Below, one piece after another: positions 8,524-18,358 of a stretch of 52,399 nt of DNA. The translations under genes and the position numbers were made by a program. The stretch comes from JBEKTY01 sp049515555 (GTDB lineage: Bacteria > Planctomycetota > Planctomycetia > Pirellulales > Thermoguttaceae). Under the pieces are notes generated by a model. That model worked only from the letters and a program-made list of their open reading frames with translations, was not told the DNA's origin and searched no databases. Each line of letters begins with the position of its first letter. Within the stretch, counting starts at the first letter, position 1. The DNA lies in contig JBEKTY010000043.1 in assembly GCA_049515555.1 (NCBI GenBank), positions 1 through 52,399 on the forward strand. The letters are read 5' to 3'.

Positions 8524-10905
8524 TCATTCCACCACCGCCGCGCCGACGGGGCAAATCTGGCGGCACGTGTCGCAGCGGGTGCATTTCTCAAGGTCGATCA
8601 CGTGCCGCGCGTAAGGGGTCATGGCGATGGCCCCCGCCGGGCACTGCTGCGCGCAAAGCGTGCAGCCGATGCAGTCGTCGGTTATGCGGTAGGTAATGAG
8701 GGCCTTGCACTTGCCGGCCGGGCAGCGGCCCGCCAGGTGCGCCTCGTATTCGTCGCGGAAATAGCGGAGCGTCGAGAGCACGGGATTGGGGGCCGTGCGG
8801 CCCAGCCCGCAAATACTGCCGCTGCGGACGGTGCCGGCCAGCCCGGCCAGTTCTTCCAGGTCGCCCGGCCGGCCCTGGCCCTCGCAGATGCGGTCCAGCA
8901 CGTCGAGCATCCGCCGCGTGCCGATGCGGCACAGCGTACACTTGCCGCACGACTGGTCCTGGGTGAAGCGGAGGAAATAGCGGGCCACGTCGACCATGCA
9001 ATCGCGGTCGTCCAGGACCACCATGCCGCCCGAGCCCATAATGGCCCCCACGCCGGCCAGGGCCTCGAAGTCGACGGCCGTGTCGGCCAGATGCGCGGGC
9101 ACGCAACCGCCGGAGGGCCCGCCGATCTGCACCGCCTTCAACGCCCGACCGCCGGCCACGCCGCCCCCGATCTCCTCGACGATGCGGCGGATGCTGATGC
9201 CCATGGGCACTTCGATCAGCCCGCCGCGGGCCACCTTGCCGGCCAGGGCGAAGACCTTGGTGCCCTTGCTGCTCTCGGTGCCCAGCCGGGCGAAGGCCGC
9301 CGCCCCGTGGCGGAAGATCCAGGGCAGCAAGGCGTAGGTTTCGACGTTATTGACCGAGGTGGGCCGGCCCCACAGGCCGCACTCGGCGGGATACGGCGGT
9401 CGCAAGCGGGGCATCCCCCGCCGCCCCTCCAGCGAGGCCAGCAGCGCAGTCTCCTCGCCGCACACGAAGGCCCCCGCCCCTTCCTTCACCGACAGGTGCA
9501 GGCGGAAATCGGTGCTCAGCACGCGGTCGCCCAGCAGGCCGCGCTCATCGCACCGCCGCAGGGCCTCGCGAACCCGCTGGACGGCCAGCGGATATTCCGC
9601 GCGGATGTACAGGATGCCCTCGTCGGCCCCCACCGCCTTGGCGGCAATGGCCATGCCCTCCAGCACGCGGTAGGGAAACGATTCCAGGAGCATACGGTCC
9701 ATGAATGCGCCGGGATCGCCCTCGTCGCCGTTGCAGATGACGTATTTCTTATCGCCGCCGGCTGTGCGGACGGCCGTCCACTTGGCAGCCGTCGGGAAGC
9801 CGGCCCCGCCCCGGCCCCGCAGCCCGCTGGACTGCGTCTCGGCGATGATCTCCTCGGGCCGCAGCCGCTCCAGGCACCGCCGCAGGGCCTGAAAGCCGCC
9901 GTGACGCATGTACTCGTCCAGCTCCAGCGGGTCCAGCCGGCCGCAATCCTCGGTGGCCACGTGCTGCTGCGGCCCCAGAAACGCGCAGACCGGCGCCGAC
10001 CCTGCGTCGAGGCCCCGACCCACGACCGGGTCGGGCAGCTCGTCGGTCAGCAAGCGGTCCAGCCAGCGGGCCGTCACGTGGCGCATCCGCCGCCACAGTC
10101 CCTTGGGGCGGAAGTGGGAGAGCACGATGGCCGCGGCCTCGTCGGCCCGCACCTGGGCGAACAGTTTCGACGGCCCGCCGCCGGCCGGGACCAGCTCGAC
10201 CAGCGGCGTCTGGTGGCACATCCCCACGCAGCCCACGGGCTTGACCACCGCGGCGGCGCCGCTGGCGGCCAATGCGCCCTGGATCGCCCGATGCACCTGA
10301 CGGCTGCCCTGGGCCACGCAGCAGGAGCCCAGTCCGATGCGGATTTCGCCCAGCGGCGCGCCGGCCGCGGCCGGCCCCTGCGAAGCCGCAAGCGGCGCCC
10401 CGCTCTTGGCCGCAAGCGATTCCTCCCGCAAACGCTCGTGAAAATCGTCGAGCACCTCGGCCACCCCGCCCGAGGCCAGCCGGCCGTAGGTCACGCCGTC
10501 GATCTGAACGACGGGGGCCAGCGTGCAGCAACCCAGGCAGGCCACCTTCTCGATCGTGAACTGGCCCGCGGCATCGGTATCCTCGCCCTCGGCCACGGCC
10601 AGCCGCCGCCGCAGGGCGTCGTGGACCAGCTCGGCGCCCTTCACGTGGCAGGCCGTCCCGTGGCACACGCGGACCAGGTGCTCGCCCACCGGCCGGCGGC
10701 GGAACTGCCCGTAGAACGTAGAGACGCCCTCGATCGTGGCGGGCGTGATCTCGGTCAACCGGCACACCCGCTCCAGGGCCTCCTGCGGCAGGCAGCGGTA
10801 GTGCACCTGGATCGCCTGCAGGATGGGGATGACGGCCTCGGTCCGCCGGCCCAGCCGCTCCACCGCGTCGTCGACGAACTGCAAGTCTAGTGGGGGCTGC
10901 GGCAT
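8524..10905 (-). CDS. NuoE-NuoF fusion, NADH-binding flavin/Fe-S subunit
   Basis: 793 aa. Residues 1-150 are a NuoE thioredoxin-like 2Fe-2S domain (RVCHGTACHVKG, ACLGCCTLAP). A second thioredoxin-like ferredoxin follows (GLGSCCVAQGS, VGCVGMCHQTP, about 185-260). The NuoF core has SGLRGRGGAGFPTAAKW (FMN/NADH), ICNGDEGDPGAFMDR, CGEETALLASLEG and the N3-type cluster QSCGKCTLCRIGTRR. Two C-terminal 4Fe-4S clusters are CIGCTLCAQQCPAGA and CTRCDTCRQICPVGA. The architecture matches the NADH-oxidising subunits of soluble hydrogenases, formate dehydrogenases or bifurcating complexes, but no such catalytic subunit is in the window. A heptamer array sits 5 bp upstream of the start, and no clear Shine-Dalgarno is seen there. 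Confidence 0.9.
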   Translation of the reverse strand: MPQPPLDLQFVDDAVERLGRRTEAVIPILQAIQVHYRCLPQEALERVCRLTEITPATIEGVSTFYGQFRRRPVGEHLVRVCHGTACHVKGAELVHDALRRRLAVAEGEDTDAAGQFTIEKVACLGCCTLAPVVQIDGVTYGRLASGGVAEVLDDFHERLREESLAAKSGAPLAASQGPAAAGAPLGEIRIGLGSCCVAQGSRQVHRAIQGALAASGAAAVVKPVGCVGMCHQTPLVELVPAGGGPSKLFAQVRADEAAAIVLSHFRPKGLWRRMRHVTARWLDRLLTDELPDPVVGRGLDAGSAPVCAFLGPQQHVATEDCGRLDPLELDEYMRHGGFQALRRCLERLRPEEIIAETQSSGLRGRGGAGFPTAAKWTAVRTAGGDKKYVICNGDEGDPGAFMDRMLLESFPYRVLEGMAIAAKAVGADEGILYIRAEYPLAVQRVREALRRCDERGLLGDRVLSTDFRLHLSVKEGAGAFVCGEETALLASLEGRRGMPRLRPPYPAECGLWGRPTSVNNVETYALLPWIFRHGAAAFARLGTESSKGTKVFALAGKVARGGLIEVPMGISIRRIVEEIGGGVAGGRALKAVQIGGPSGGCVPAHLADTAVDFEALAGVGAIMGSGGMVVLDDRDCMVDVARYFLRFTQDQSCGKCTLCRIGTRRMLDVLDRICEGQGRPGDLEELAGLAGTVRSGSICGLGRTAPNPVLSTLRYFRDEYEAHLAGRCPAGKCKALITYRITDDCIGCTLCAQQCPAGAIAMTPYARHVIDLEKCTRCDTCRQICPVGAAVVE
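10379..10398. repeat. Short palindrome GCGAAGCCGCAAGCGGC
   Basis: The same 16-17 bp motif occurs at 10379-10398, 12343-12363, 18234-18249 and (reverse, one mismatch) 18021-18037. In the two coding copies it is read in frame as PLAAS. Confidence 0.7.
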
Positions 10906-10910
10906 GTGCG

Positions 10911-10945
10911 GTTGTCAGTTGTCGGTTGTCGGTTGTCGGTTGTCA
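10911..10945. repeat. Heptamer array, five GTTGTC(A/G) units
   Basis: Units start at 10911, 10918, 10925, 10932 and 10939, immediately upstream (minus strand) of the NuoEF start codon. The motif is a rotation of TTGTCAG, a heptamer known from cyanobacterial STRR arrays. Confidence 0.9.
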
Positions 10946-10974
10946 GTTGCGGACGCGATGTAAGTCTAGCTCGG

Positions 10975-11009
10975 GCTCATAGCTCATCGCTCATCGCTCA
11001 TCGCTCATC
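10975..11009. repeat. Heptamer array, five GCTCAT(C/A) units
   Basis: Units start at 10975, 10982, 10989, 10996 and 11003. The last unit contains the stop codon (TGA on the minus strand, 11007-11005) of the PQQ-like gene. Confidence 0.9.
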
Positions 11010-12930
11010 GCTGCGCGCCCGCCAGCGGCTGGCCGATGCAAAATAGGTGTTTCTCGCCGCGGATGAAAATCCGGCCGTCCTGGAAGGCCGGGCTGGCCCA
11101 GCAGGGCTCGCCGAGACTAGTCTGGCCCACCTGCCGGCATTCACTCTGGCCGGGCTCGATGATCCAACCTTTGCCCGACTCGTCCAACAGGTACAGCCGC
11201 TTGCCCACCAGGCTCGGCGACGAGCGGAACTTCAGGTTTCCCAGGTCTTTTTCCCACATCTTCTCGCCGCTCTTGGCATTGTAGCTGGTCAGCGTGCCTT
11301 CAGATGTCAGCACGAAGACGCATGACTCGGTGGCCAGCGGGCTGCACGTGTCGGGGGTGTTGTCTTCGCCTTGCCACACGATGTGGGTGGTGGTTACGTC
11401 GCCGCTGCCGTCGGTGCGGATGGCGCACAGGGGGGTGGAATCGGTGCCCCCGGCATAGACCACGCCGGCGGCGAAGACGGGCGAGGGGGCCACGTCGCCC
11501 CGTGCGCACTTGGCCTTCGCCCGCCACAGCTCCTTGCCGTCCTTTGGATCGTAGGCGATGACCCACGGGTCGGCAACGGTCACCACCTGGTCGCGGCCAC
11601 GGTCGCGGAACACCACGGGCGTGGTCCACGAGCTGCGCACCCGCCGGACCTGCTCCCACACCTTCCGCCCGCTGGCCAGATCGAAGGCCAGCAGCTTCGA
11701 CCGGCCCGACTCCGCCGTTTCCTGATCCATCGGCACCAGCAGCAGGTGTTCGTAGACGACGGGCGAGGCGCCGTGGCCGTAGGGATTCTCGGGCACGCCC
11801 AGGCCCTGCGACCAGGCCGGCTTGCCGTCGAAATCGAAGGCCGCCAGGTCGCCGTTGGCAAATATGGCGGCCACGTAGCGGCCATCGGTGGCCACCGTCG
11901 GCGAGGCGAAGCCCGTGTCGGCGTTCACCTTCACCGTCTTGCTGCCCTGCGGCGTGGCGGGCACGTCCCGCTGCCAGACCAACGCGCCGCTGACGGTATC
12001 GAAACAGTACACCTGCCGCCGCTTGGCGTCGGCGCCGGAAAGGAACAGCCGCCGGCCGCAGACCACCGGCGAGCCGTTGCCCGGCAGCAGCACCGCCGTC
12101 TTCCATAGGATGTTCTTACCGGAAGCGGCGTCCCATTGGTCGGGCACGTTTGTATAGGGCGAGATGCCCGAGCCGCCCGGGCCGCGAAAGCGGGGCCAAA
12201 CGTTGCGGATCTCCGCTTCCGTAGGCGCGTAGTGCGCAGCCGGCAGCGGCCGCGGCCTTGGCGATGGCACAAGCGCCAGCGGCCCCGGCGCAGGCGCCGG
12301 CTGGGACGAAGCGGAAGCGGGATTGTCGCCCTCCGGCGATCCGGGCGAAGCCGCAAGCGGCGCGCTCTCCAGCGGGCTCCGCAGCGTGGCCGTCAGCACC
12401 ACTGCCGCGTCGGCCAGCAGGAAGGCCAGGCCCGCCACCGCCCAGCGGGCAAGCGGCCAACTGCGGGCATCGAAATCCTGCGGCGCTTCAAGCGGCTCCG
12501 GGGCCGGCAGCCGCCGCCCCAGCGTAGCCGCCGTCTTGGCCGCGATCAGCAAGACGACGATCCCGCCGCACAGCAGGCCGGCCCCCACGACGGCGAACGT
12601 CCGCTCGCGGAAGAATTCCCGCCGCAACTGCTCGTCCAGCGCGCGAATCTCTTCCTTGAGCCCGTCGGCCGCGGGCTGTGCCCGCAGCGCGTCGCGAAGG
12701 TCCTGGATTTGCGGGGCCGCCAAGGGGTCTTTCATCTGCCGCCGGCTGAAGTCGTAAGCCAGCAGTGCGGCCACCAGCAGCGAGAAGACCGCGGCCACGG
12801 CCGCAACGTGCACGGCCACCCGGCGGCCCATCGCAAAGCGGGGACTGTCCCGATGTTCCTCCGACAAGGATGGGACTGTCCTGTTCCCAGGTTCTCCGCC
12901 GCCGCTTGCCGGTTTCGCCGCGTTATTCAT
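11005..12930 (-). CDS. Membrane-anchored PQQ-like beta-propeller protein
   Basis: 641 aa from ATG at 12930, overlapping the upstream stop by 4 bp (ATGA). A short cytoplasmic start containing a repeat-derived stretch (GNRTVPSLSEEHRDSP) precedes a membrane helix (VAVHVAAVAAVFSLLVAALLA). A helical linker, two more hydrophobic segments and a Pro/Ala-rich spacer follow. From about residue 265 comes the propeller: WPRFRGPGGSGISP, then repeated blades such as VYCFDTVSGALVWQRDV, LLAFDLASGRKVWEQV and VIAYDPKDGKELWRAK. The start WPRFRGPxG is typical of planctomycete PQQ-like proteins. Such domains usually do not bind PQQ; a scaffolding or ligand-binding role in the redox cluster is inferred. Confidence 0.85.
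   Translation of the reverse strand: MNNAAKPASGGGEPGNRTVPSLSEEHRDSPRFAMGRRVAVHVAAVAAVFSLLVAALLAYDFSRRQMKDPLAAPQIQDLRDALRAQPAADGLKEEIRALDEQLRREFFRERTFAVVGAGLLCGGIVVLLIAAKTAATLGRRLPAPEPLEAPQDFDARSWPLARWAVAGLAFLLADAAVVLTATLRSPLESAPLAASPGSPEGDNPASASSQPAPAPGPLALVPSPRPRPLPAAHYAPTEAEIRNVWPRFRGPGGSGISPYTNVPDQWDAASGKNILWKTAVLLPGNGSPVVCGRRLFLSGADAKRRQVYCFDTVSGALVWQRDVPATPQGSKTVKVNADTGFASPTVATDGRYVAAIFANGDLAAFDFDGKPAWSQGLGVPENPYGHGASPVVYEHLLLVPMDQETAESGRSKLLAFDLASGRKVWEQVRRVRSSWTTPVVFRDRGRDQVVTVADPWVIAYDPKDGKELWRAKAKCARGDVAPSPVFAAGVVYAGGTDSTPLCAIRTDGSGDVTTTHIVWQGEDNTPDTCSPLATESCVFVLTSEGTLTSYNAKSGEKMWEKDLGNLKFRSSPSLVGKRLYLLDESGKGWIIEPGQSECRQVGQTSLGEPCWASPAFQDGRIFIRGEKHLFCIGQPLAGAQR
12343..12363. repeat. 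Short palindrome GCGAAGCCGCAAGCGGC, second coding copy
   Basis: Read in the minus-strand gene as SAPLAASPG, the same PLAAS peptide as at 10379-10398. Confidence 0.65.
12841..12881. repeat. Repeat family B, copy 1 (GGGACTGTCC units)
   Basis: GGGACTGTCCC, then a degenerate hairpin, then GGGACTGTCC, translated within the N-terminus of the PQQ-like protein. A better copy is at 14458-14501. Confidence 0.75.
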
Positions 12931-14338
12931 GTTTCTAACTCCGCGGGACAATACCAGAAGCAGCGGCCGCAGGCCACGCAGCGGGCCGGGTCGGGTTCGT
13001 AGTCGGTCCGCCGCCGCCGCATGGAAAGTTGGATCAGCTTGCCGCCCAGAACCAGGCCCACCCACGCCCCAAGCCAACCGCCGGCGCGGCCCAGGCGGCC
13101 GGTCAACTGGCCGGCCTCGGCGTACAGATCGGCCACCGAGCGGCCCGTGTTGCGGAAGTTGTCGCTGGCATCGGTTGTGCCCGCCGCCTGGCCGGTCTCT
13201 TCCCGCCGCACCTGCTCGGCCAGCGCCACGGTGGGATGCAGCTTGGCCAGCGGCACTTCCAGCCGCCGGCCCAGCACAAACCCCAGGGCCACCAGCAGGG
13301 GCAGGAGCAACAGCATTGCGGTCAGGCGGCGCCGCCCCCGGCGATGCTCGGCCGGCCGGAGCGTAACGGTCGGCGGCCGGATGGCCCCGTAGGGGCAGAC
13401 GTCTTCGCACAGCCGGCACTGGATGCAGCGGCCGGGCGGAATCCGCACCTGCCGCCGCGCCAGCCGCGCCACCAGCCCCAGCAGGGCCCCGTAGGGGCAC
13501 AAGTATCGGCAGTACGGCCGGCCGATAAACGCGCCGACCACCAGGAAACCCGCGGCCAGGGCCAGCATCCCCACACCGGCGCTCAAGCGAAACAGGTCCA
13601 CGAATGGATCGTATCGGCAGACAATAAACACCTTGCCGGTGGTGTAAGCAAGGAGCACCGCCGCGCCCAGGTATACGTAGGCCAGCAGGCCCAGGGCGTG
13701 ATCGAGCCAGACGGGCACGCGCACAGGCCACAAGGTGACCAGCTCCTGAACGGCCCCCAGCGGGCAGACCGCCCCGCAGAACGTGCGGCCGAAGAACAGC
13801 GTGAACACCAGCGGCAGGACCACCATCACCAGCACGGCGGCGGGCACCGCGAAGCACGGGTCGCCCACGGCCGCGGCCACGTTCTGGATCGCGCCGATCG
13901 GACACACGCAGCCCTTCCGCCAGAACCCCAGCCAGGCCAGCGATGCGATCGCCAGCAGGAACAGCCCGCGGCGCGAGCGCAGTCCCAGCGCAAAGTACGA
14001 GGCCAGGGCCAGGCCCACCGCCAAGTAAACCCAATCCAGGTGCTGGAGCAGCTCGCAGCGCGGGGCGGGAACCTGCGACTGCGGGATCTCGTGCCGCGTG
14101 AAATCAGGCACCGGGACCAGGTCCGCGGCCCCGACCGGCCCCACGGCCAGCCCCGCCAACACCAGCGCCAAGAGCATCACGGGCCGCTTCGGAACCGCGA
14201 AGAAATGAGTTGGCCAATCAGGGTGGCACGCCCTGAGGGACGAAGGGCGTGGCGAGCCCGAAAAGCCACGCCCTTCGCTGCGCTCAGGGGCGTGCCACCC
14301 TCGCTGGAATTTGCTCAAGTTATTCTTTCGCGGTTCCT

Positions 14339-14342
<4 letters not shown>
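12927..14342 (-). CDS. NapH/NosR-like polytopic 4Fe-4S membrane protein
   Basis: 471 aa from ATG at 14342, overlapping the ferredoxin stop by 4 bp. Residues 3-50 are translated palindromic repeat. A hydrophobic signal-like segment (VMLLALVLAGLAVGPVGAA) follows. The core carries the paired motifs of the NapH/CcoG/NosR family: KGCVCPIGAIQN, GRTFCGAVCPLGAVQEL and GRPYCRYLCPYGALLGL near membrane helices, then CIQCRLCEDVCPYGA and a final CVACGRCFWYCPAE. Such proteins pass electrons between quinol or periplasmic carriers and exported Fe-S proteins. Its partner is almost certainly the Tat-type 4Fe-4S protein just upstream (NapG-like), to which it is translationally coupled. Confidence 0.85.
14191..14337. 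repeat. Palindromic repeat family A, copy 3 (just inside a start codon)
   Basis: GGAACCGCG (14191) to CGCGGTTCC (14337), 147 bp, with core 14221-14300 running from GGGTGGCACG to CGTGCCACCC. It occupies codons 3 to about 50 of the NapH-like gene and keeps the frame open. Confidence 0.88.
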
Positions 14343-15140
<798 letters not shown>

Positions 15141-15148
<8 letters not shown>

Positions 15149-16241
15149 CATGGTGATCACCTGTTTCGATTCGGAAAGACGCACAAACACCCGCCGCGGA
15201 TGGTCTCAATACCTTTGTGCCTTTGTGGTTAATCTCGTTTGTTCGCTCGAAGATGCGGACCGAGCGGGCCACCGGGTCGAGCGCGTAAATCCGGCCGCGG
15301 CGGTCGGTGGCCACTGCGGCGGCCGTTGCGGCCATCTGCCGCGGACCGGCCACCACGCACTCGAAGCGCCCTTCGGCCGTGTAGACTTTGATTCGCGGAA
15401 TGCCCTTCTCGGCGGTTACGAAGCGGCCGTCGGGCAAGACGGCCAGGTGCGCCGGGTTGCAGCAGCCGAAGAAATCGGCCAGGGCCGGCGAGCCCTGGCC
15501 CCAGTGCCGCTCCAGATCGCCCGCCAAGGTGTAGCCCTCGACCCGCAGCGCCCGCGGATTGACCACGTACACCAGGCCGTCGGCGCCCAGGGCCAGGTCG
15601 AAATCGCGGCTGGTAATGAGGAAGCCCGGGATGCGCCGGGCCTGGCTGGCCGCGCCGATGCGGCCCTGGATCCGCCCCCCGTCGTCGTAGCGCCACACGA
15701 TGCGGTTGCCGGCGTCGGCGGCCAGCACGTCGTGCTCGGCCGTGGCCACCGCGGTAAGAATCGCCTGCTCGCCCAGCGTCTTCCAGGCCGCCAGCCGCGT
15801 GCCCCGCAGATCGAACACCTCCAGGTGTTCTTCCAGGCCCACGTAGAGGCGGCCGCCGACGGTAGCCAGGCAGTTCGGCTCGCCGCCCAGAATGATCTCG
15901 GCGTGCCGGGCGCCGTCGGGCGCGAAGCAACGAACGGCCCGGTCGCCGCCCACCCAGATCCGATCGTCCGCCCCCACGGCCAAGGCCCGCACCTGAGCGA
16001 ATCCCGTGGCGATCTCCGCCGCCTGGCGATAGCGCACCAGCGCGGGGTCGATCGCCAAGGCCGCCGCATCGATCGGCGGATCGTCGCGGCGCGGCGGCTC
16101 GCCATTCATCCCTCGCCCCTCGCCCCTCGCCCCTCGCCCCTCACCACCCCCGTGCTTCAAGGCCGGGATGTACAGCAGCGTGCCGCCCACCAGGCACACA
16201 CCCAGGCCGAACACCAGCAGGACCAGGATTCCGCGACCCAT
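15141..16241 (-). CDS. NHL-type beta-propeller, membrane anchored
   Basis: 366 aa from MGRGILVLLVFGLGVCLVGGTLLYIP, a signal anchor. A Gly/Arg/Glu low-complexity stretch at about residue 32-48 is a translated CCTCGCC heptamer array (16111-16145). The rest is a six-bladed propeller of NHL character (VRALAVGADDRIWVGGDRAVRCF, VAVDRRGRIYALDPVARSVRIF-like strands; RFVTAEKGIPRIKVY). There is no catalytic signature; it probably faces the periplasm as a binding or sensing module. It starts 7 bp after the PQQ-like gene and overlaps the next gene by 8 bp. The C-terminus NHKGTKVL is another translated repeat (CTTTGTGC/CTTTGTGG units at about 15212-15229). Confidence 0.75.
16111..16145. repeat. Heptamer array, five CCTC(G/A)CC units
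   Basis: Units start at 16111, 16118, 16125, 16132 and 16139, inside the NHL gene. The reverse-complement motif GGTGAGG/GGCGAGG occurs at 17945-17972, before the next gene upstream. Confidence 0.88.
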
Positions 16242-16248
16242 AGTTTTC

Positions 16249-17934
16249 TCAGTGCTCCGCCACGTCGAGGCAAATCATGCGGGTCAGGTCGCGGACGATC
16301 AGTCGTCCGCCGGCCAGGGCCATCGGCCCCCAACTGGTGACGCCGCCGTCGAGCACCTCGGCGCGGGCCAGGCGGTGGTATCCGGCCGCCGCGGCCTCGG
16401 CCATGGTCAGCACGCCGTTGTCGTCCAGTACATAGATCAGCCCGTCGGCGATGAGGTAGGGGGCCGAGCCGAACTTCTCGCGGCCGCTGTTCCATAGCTC
16501 GCGGCCCTCCAGGTCCAGGCACACGAGCTGCTGATCCTTCTGGCGGACGCCGTACAGGTTGCCCCGCCAGAAGATCGGCGTCTGCTGCTCCGAGCCGAAC
16601 TGCTTGGCCGTGAGGCGGAAGAGCGTCTCGGGCACGATCCGCCCCGCTTCCTGCTGCAACTGGAGCATCAGGCTGCCGACGTTGTAGCCGCCGGAGAAGA
16701 AGATCCGCCCTGGGCCGACCACGACGGGCGAGGGGCAGGTGGCCGTGCCAATCTGCCACTCGGTTGTGTCCCACAGCAGCTCGCCGGTGTCGGCGGCGAT
16801 GCCTGCCACGCCCCCCTTGCCGCAATACACGTACATGCGGCGGCCGGCCAGCTCCGCCGGCACGACCGACACGTGGGTCATAGTCCAGCCCCGCGGGTTC
16901 GGGCTCTGCCACAGGACCTTGCCCGTGCGGTAATCCACGGCCATCACCAGGGCCTTGCCGCCCGGGGCGAGGATCAGGCGGTCGGTCTTCACGTCGATCA
17001 AGGGGCACTGGCCGGCATACCAGGGCGGCACCGTGGCCCCGTAGTCCAGCACGAGGTCCAGCAGCCACAGGGCCTTGCCCGTGGCCGTGTCCCAGCAGGC
17101 CACGTGGCACATCGGCCCCAGCGACACGACCCGATTGCCGATCACGGCGGGCACGGTCCGCGACATGCCGTGATGCGACGGTATGACCACCGGATAGCCG
17201 TTGCGCCAGATTTCCCCGCCGGTATCCAACGACAGGCAGCGCATGGTGTCGGCCGAGCGGTCGATGTCGTCCAGGGTGTTTTGCCGCAGGGCCCGCAGCA
17301 GGTCGTCGCGGCGGTCCAGGAGCAACGCGGCGAGGTCCTGCTCCAGCGCGGCGTATTTCGCCGGCCAGTCCTGCGCGGAGGCCTCGGCCGCAGCCTGCGG
17401 GGCGTGCTCCAGCAGGCTGCGGACGAGGCCCCGCAGCTTGCCCACGTCGCCGGGCGAAATGGGCGCCAGTGCGTCGGCCAGCCGTGAGCGGTCTTCGTCG
17501 GCCAGGCCCCGCAAGAGGTCGATGGGCGAGTCGTGAACGTGGTCCAGCACGTATACGCAGCCGCCCTCGATGGCGGCGGCCGCGAAGCCCTCGCCCAGCG
17601 GGACCGTCCACAGCCGTGGGGGACCCGACGCCGGCCAGCGCCGGGCCAGCCGAATGGTTTCCTTGCTGATCGCATCGCCATCGGGCCCCCGGAACCAGGG
17701 CCAGGCGGCCGTGATCTTCGATGGCCGAATGGGCGCCGGGTGCGGCTCGCAGACCGGCTCACCCGGCTGTGGCCGCTGGGGCGGCCTGACTGCCGCGGGC
17801 GGCGGCACGCCGTCCTGGCCCGGCAGCCGGGCACGCACCGCATACGCCGGGCCCGTGCCTGCCCACGTCACAAGCAGTACGATCCCCGCCACCGCCATTG
17901 CGGCGGGAATCAGAAAACCGAGTAAGAACTTCAT
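16249..17934 (-). CDS. PQQ-like beta-propeller protein, first gene of the redox cluster
   Basis: 561 aa from MKFLLGFLIPAAMAVAGIVLLV, a signal anchor. A proline-rich linker leads to WPWFRGPDGDAISKETI, the usual opening of planctomycete PQQ-like propellers. Blades include CLSLDTGGEIWRNGYPV, ACWDTATGKALWLLDLV, VDYRTGKVLWQSPN and CLDLEGRELWNSGREK, with a helical insertion at about 130-200 (LLRGLADEDRSRLADAL...). No catalytic PQQ-dehydrogenase residues were recognised, so a structural or binding role is more likely. It leads the seven-gene cluster and has no strong promoter that I could see. Confidence 0.82.
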   Translation of the reverse strand: MKFLLGFLIPAAMAVAGIVLLVTWAGTGPAYAVRARLPGQDGVPPPAAVRPPQRPQPGEPVCEPHPAPIRPSKITAAWPWFRGPDGDAISKETIRLARRWPASGPPRLWTVPLGEGFAAAAIEGGCVYVLDHVHDSPIDLLRGLADEDRSRLADALAPISPGDVGKLRGLVRSLLEHAPQAAAEASAQDWPAKYAALEQDLAALLLDRRDDLLRALRQNTLDDIDRSADTMRCLSLDTGGEIWRNGYPVVIPSHHGMSRTVPAVIGNRVVSLGPMCHVACWDTATGKALWLLDLVLDYGATVPPWYAGQCPLIDVKTDRLILAPGGKALVMAVDYRTGKVLWQSPNPRGWTMTHVSVVPAELAGRRMYVYCGKGGVAGIAADTGELLWDTTEWQIGTATCPSPVVVGPGRIFFSGGYNVGSLMLQLQQEAGRIVPETLFRLTAKQFGSEQQTPIFWRGNLYGVRQKDQQLVCLDLEGRELWNSGREKFGSAPYLIADGLIYVLDDNGVLTMAEAAAAGYHRLARAEVLDGGVTSWGPMALAGGRLIVRDLTRMICLDVAEH

Positions 17935-18358
17935 CGATCAGGCTGGTGAGTGGCGAGGGGTGAGGGGTGAGGGCTTGTGAATCTACTGACAAGGCTCGCA
18001 CTCGCCACAGGCGGTGCTATGCCGCTTGCGGTTTCGCAACTACAGTTTGTGGTTGATTCGCATCAGGTTTGATTGATTCACAAGCTCTGGGTGGTGAACT
18101 TGGAGCTTGGAGCGACGCAAAGCCCATAGCTCAAAGCTGTCCCGTATCCTTTTTTGATACCCCACCTTGGTGCAAATGTCAACCCGCCGCTTGTTCACCG
18201 AGAGCGAGCGGGTGTGCTATAATCGAGGCCGGCGCGAAGCCGCAAGCGGAATCGTCAGCCGGGCGAGCACCGGCGAATCGCCCACCGCCAAGTCACCCCC
18301 CAAATCCCTAAATCCCCAAATCCCTGAATCCCTAAATCCCTTCCCCTAGGAGCCCACC
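17935..18358. other. Divergent intergenic region
   Basis: No gene seen. It holds a GGTGAG(G/T) heptamer array (17945-17972, four units), two copies of the GCCGCAAGCGG palindrome (18021-18037, 18234-18249), a candidate promoter (18194-18223) and an 8-bp-period AAATCCCT array (about 18302-18343) just before the oxidoreductase. Confidence 0.7.
18194..18223 (+). promoter_or_regulatory. Candidate sigma-70-like promoter for the oxidoreductase
   Basis: TTCACC (18194-18199), 18 bp, TATAAT (18218-18223). The -10 is perfect and the -35 is weak. The leader to the ATG is about 130 nt. Confidence 0.4.

Noticed and set aside
8323..10890. 855-codon plus-strand open frame
   Set aside because: It is the antisense shadow of the NuoEF gene and lacks protein-like composition.
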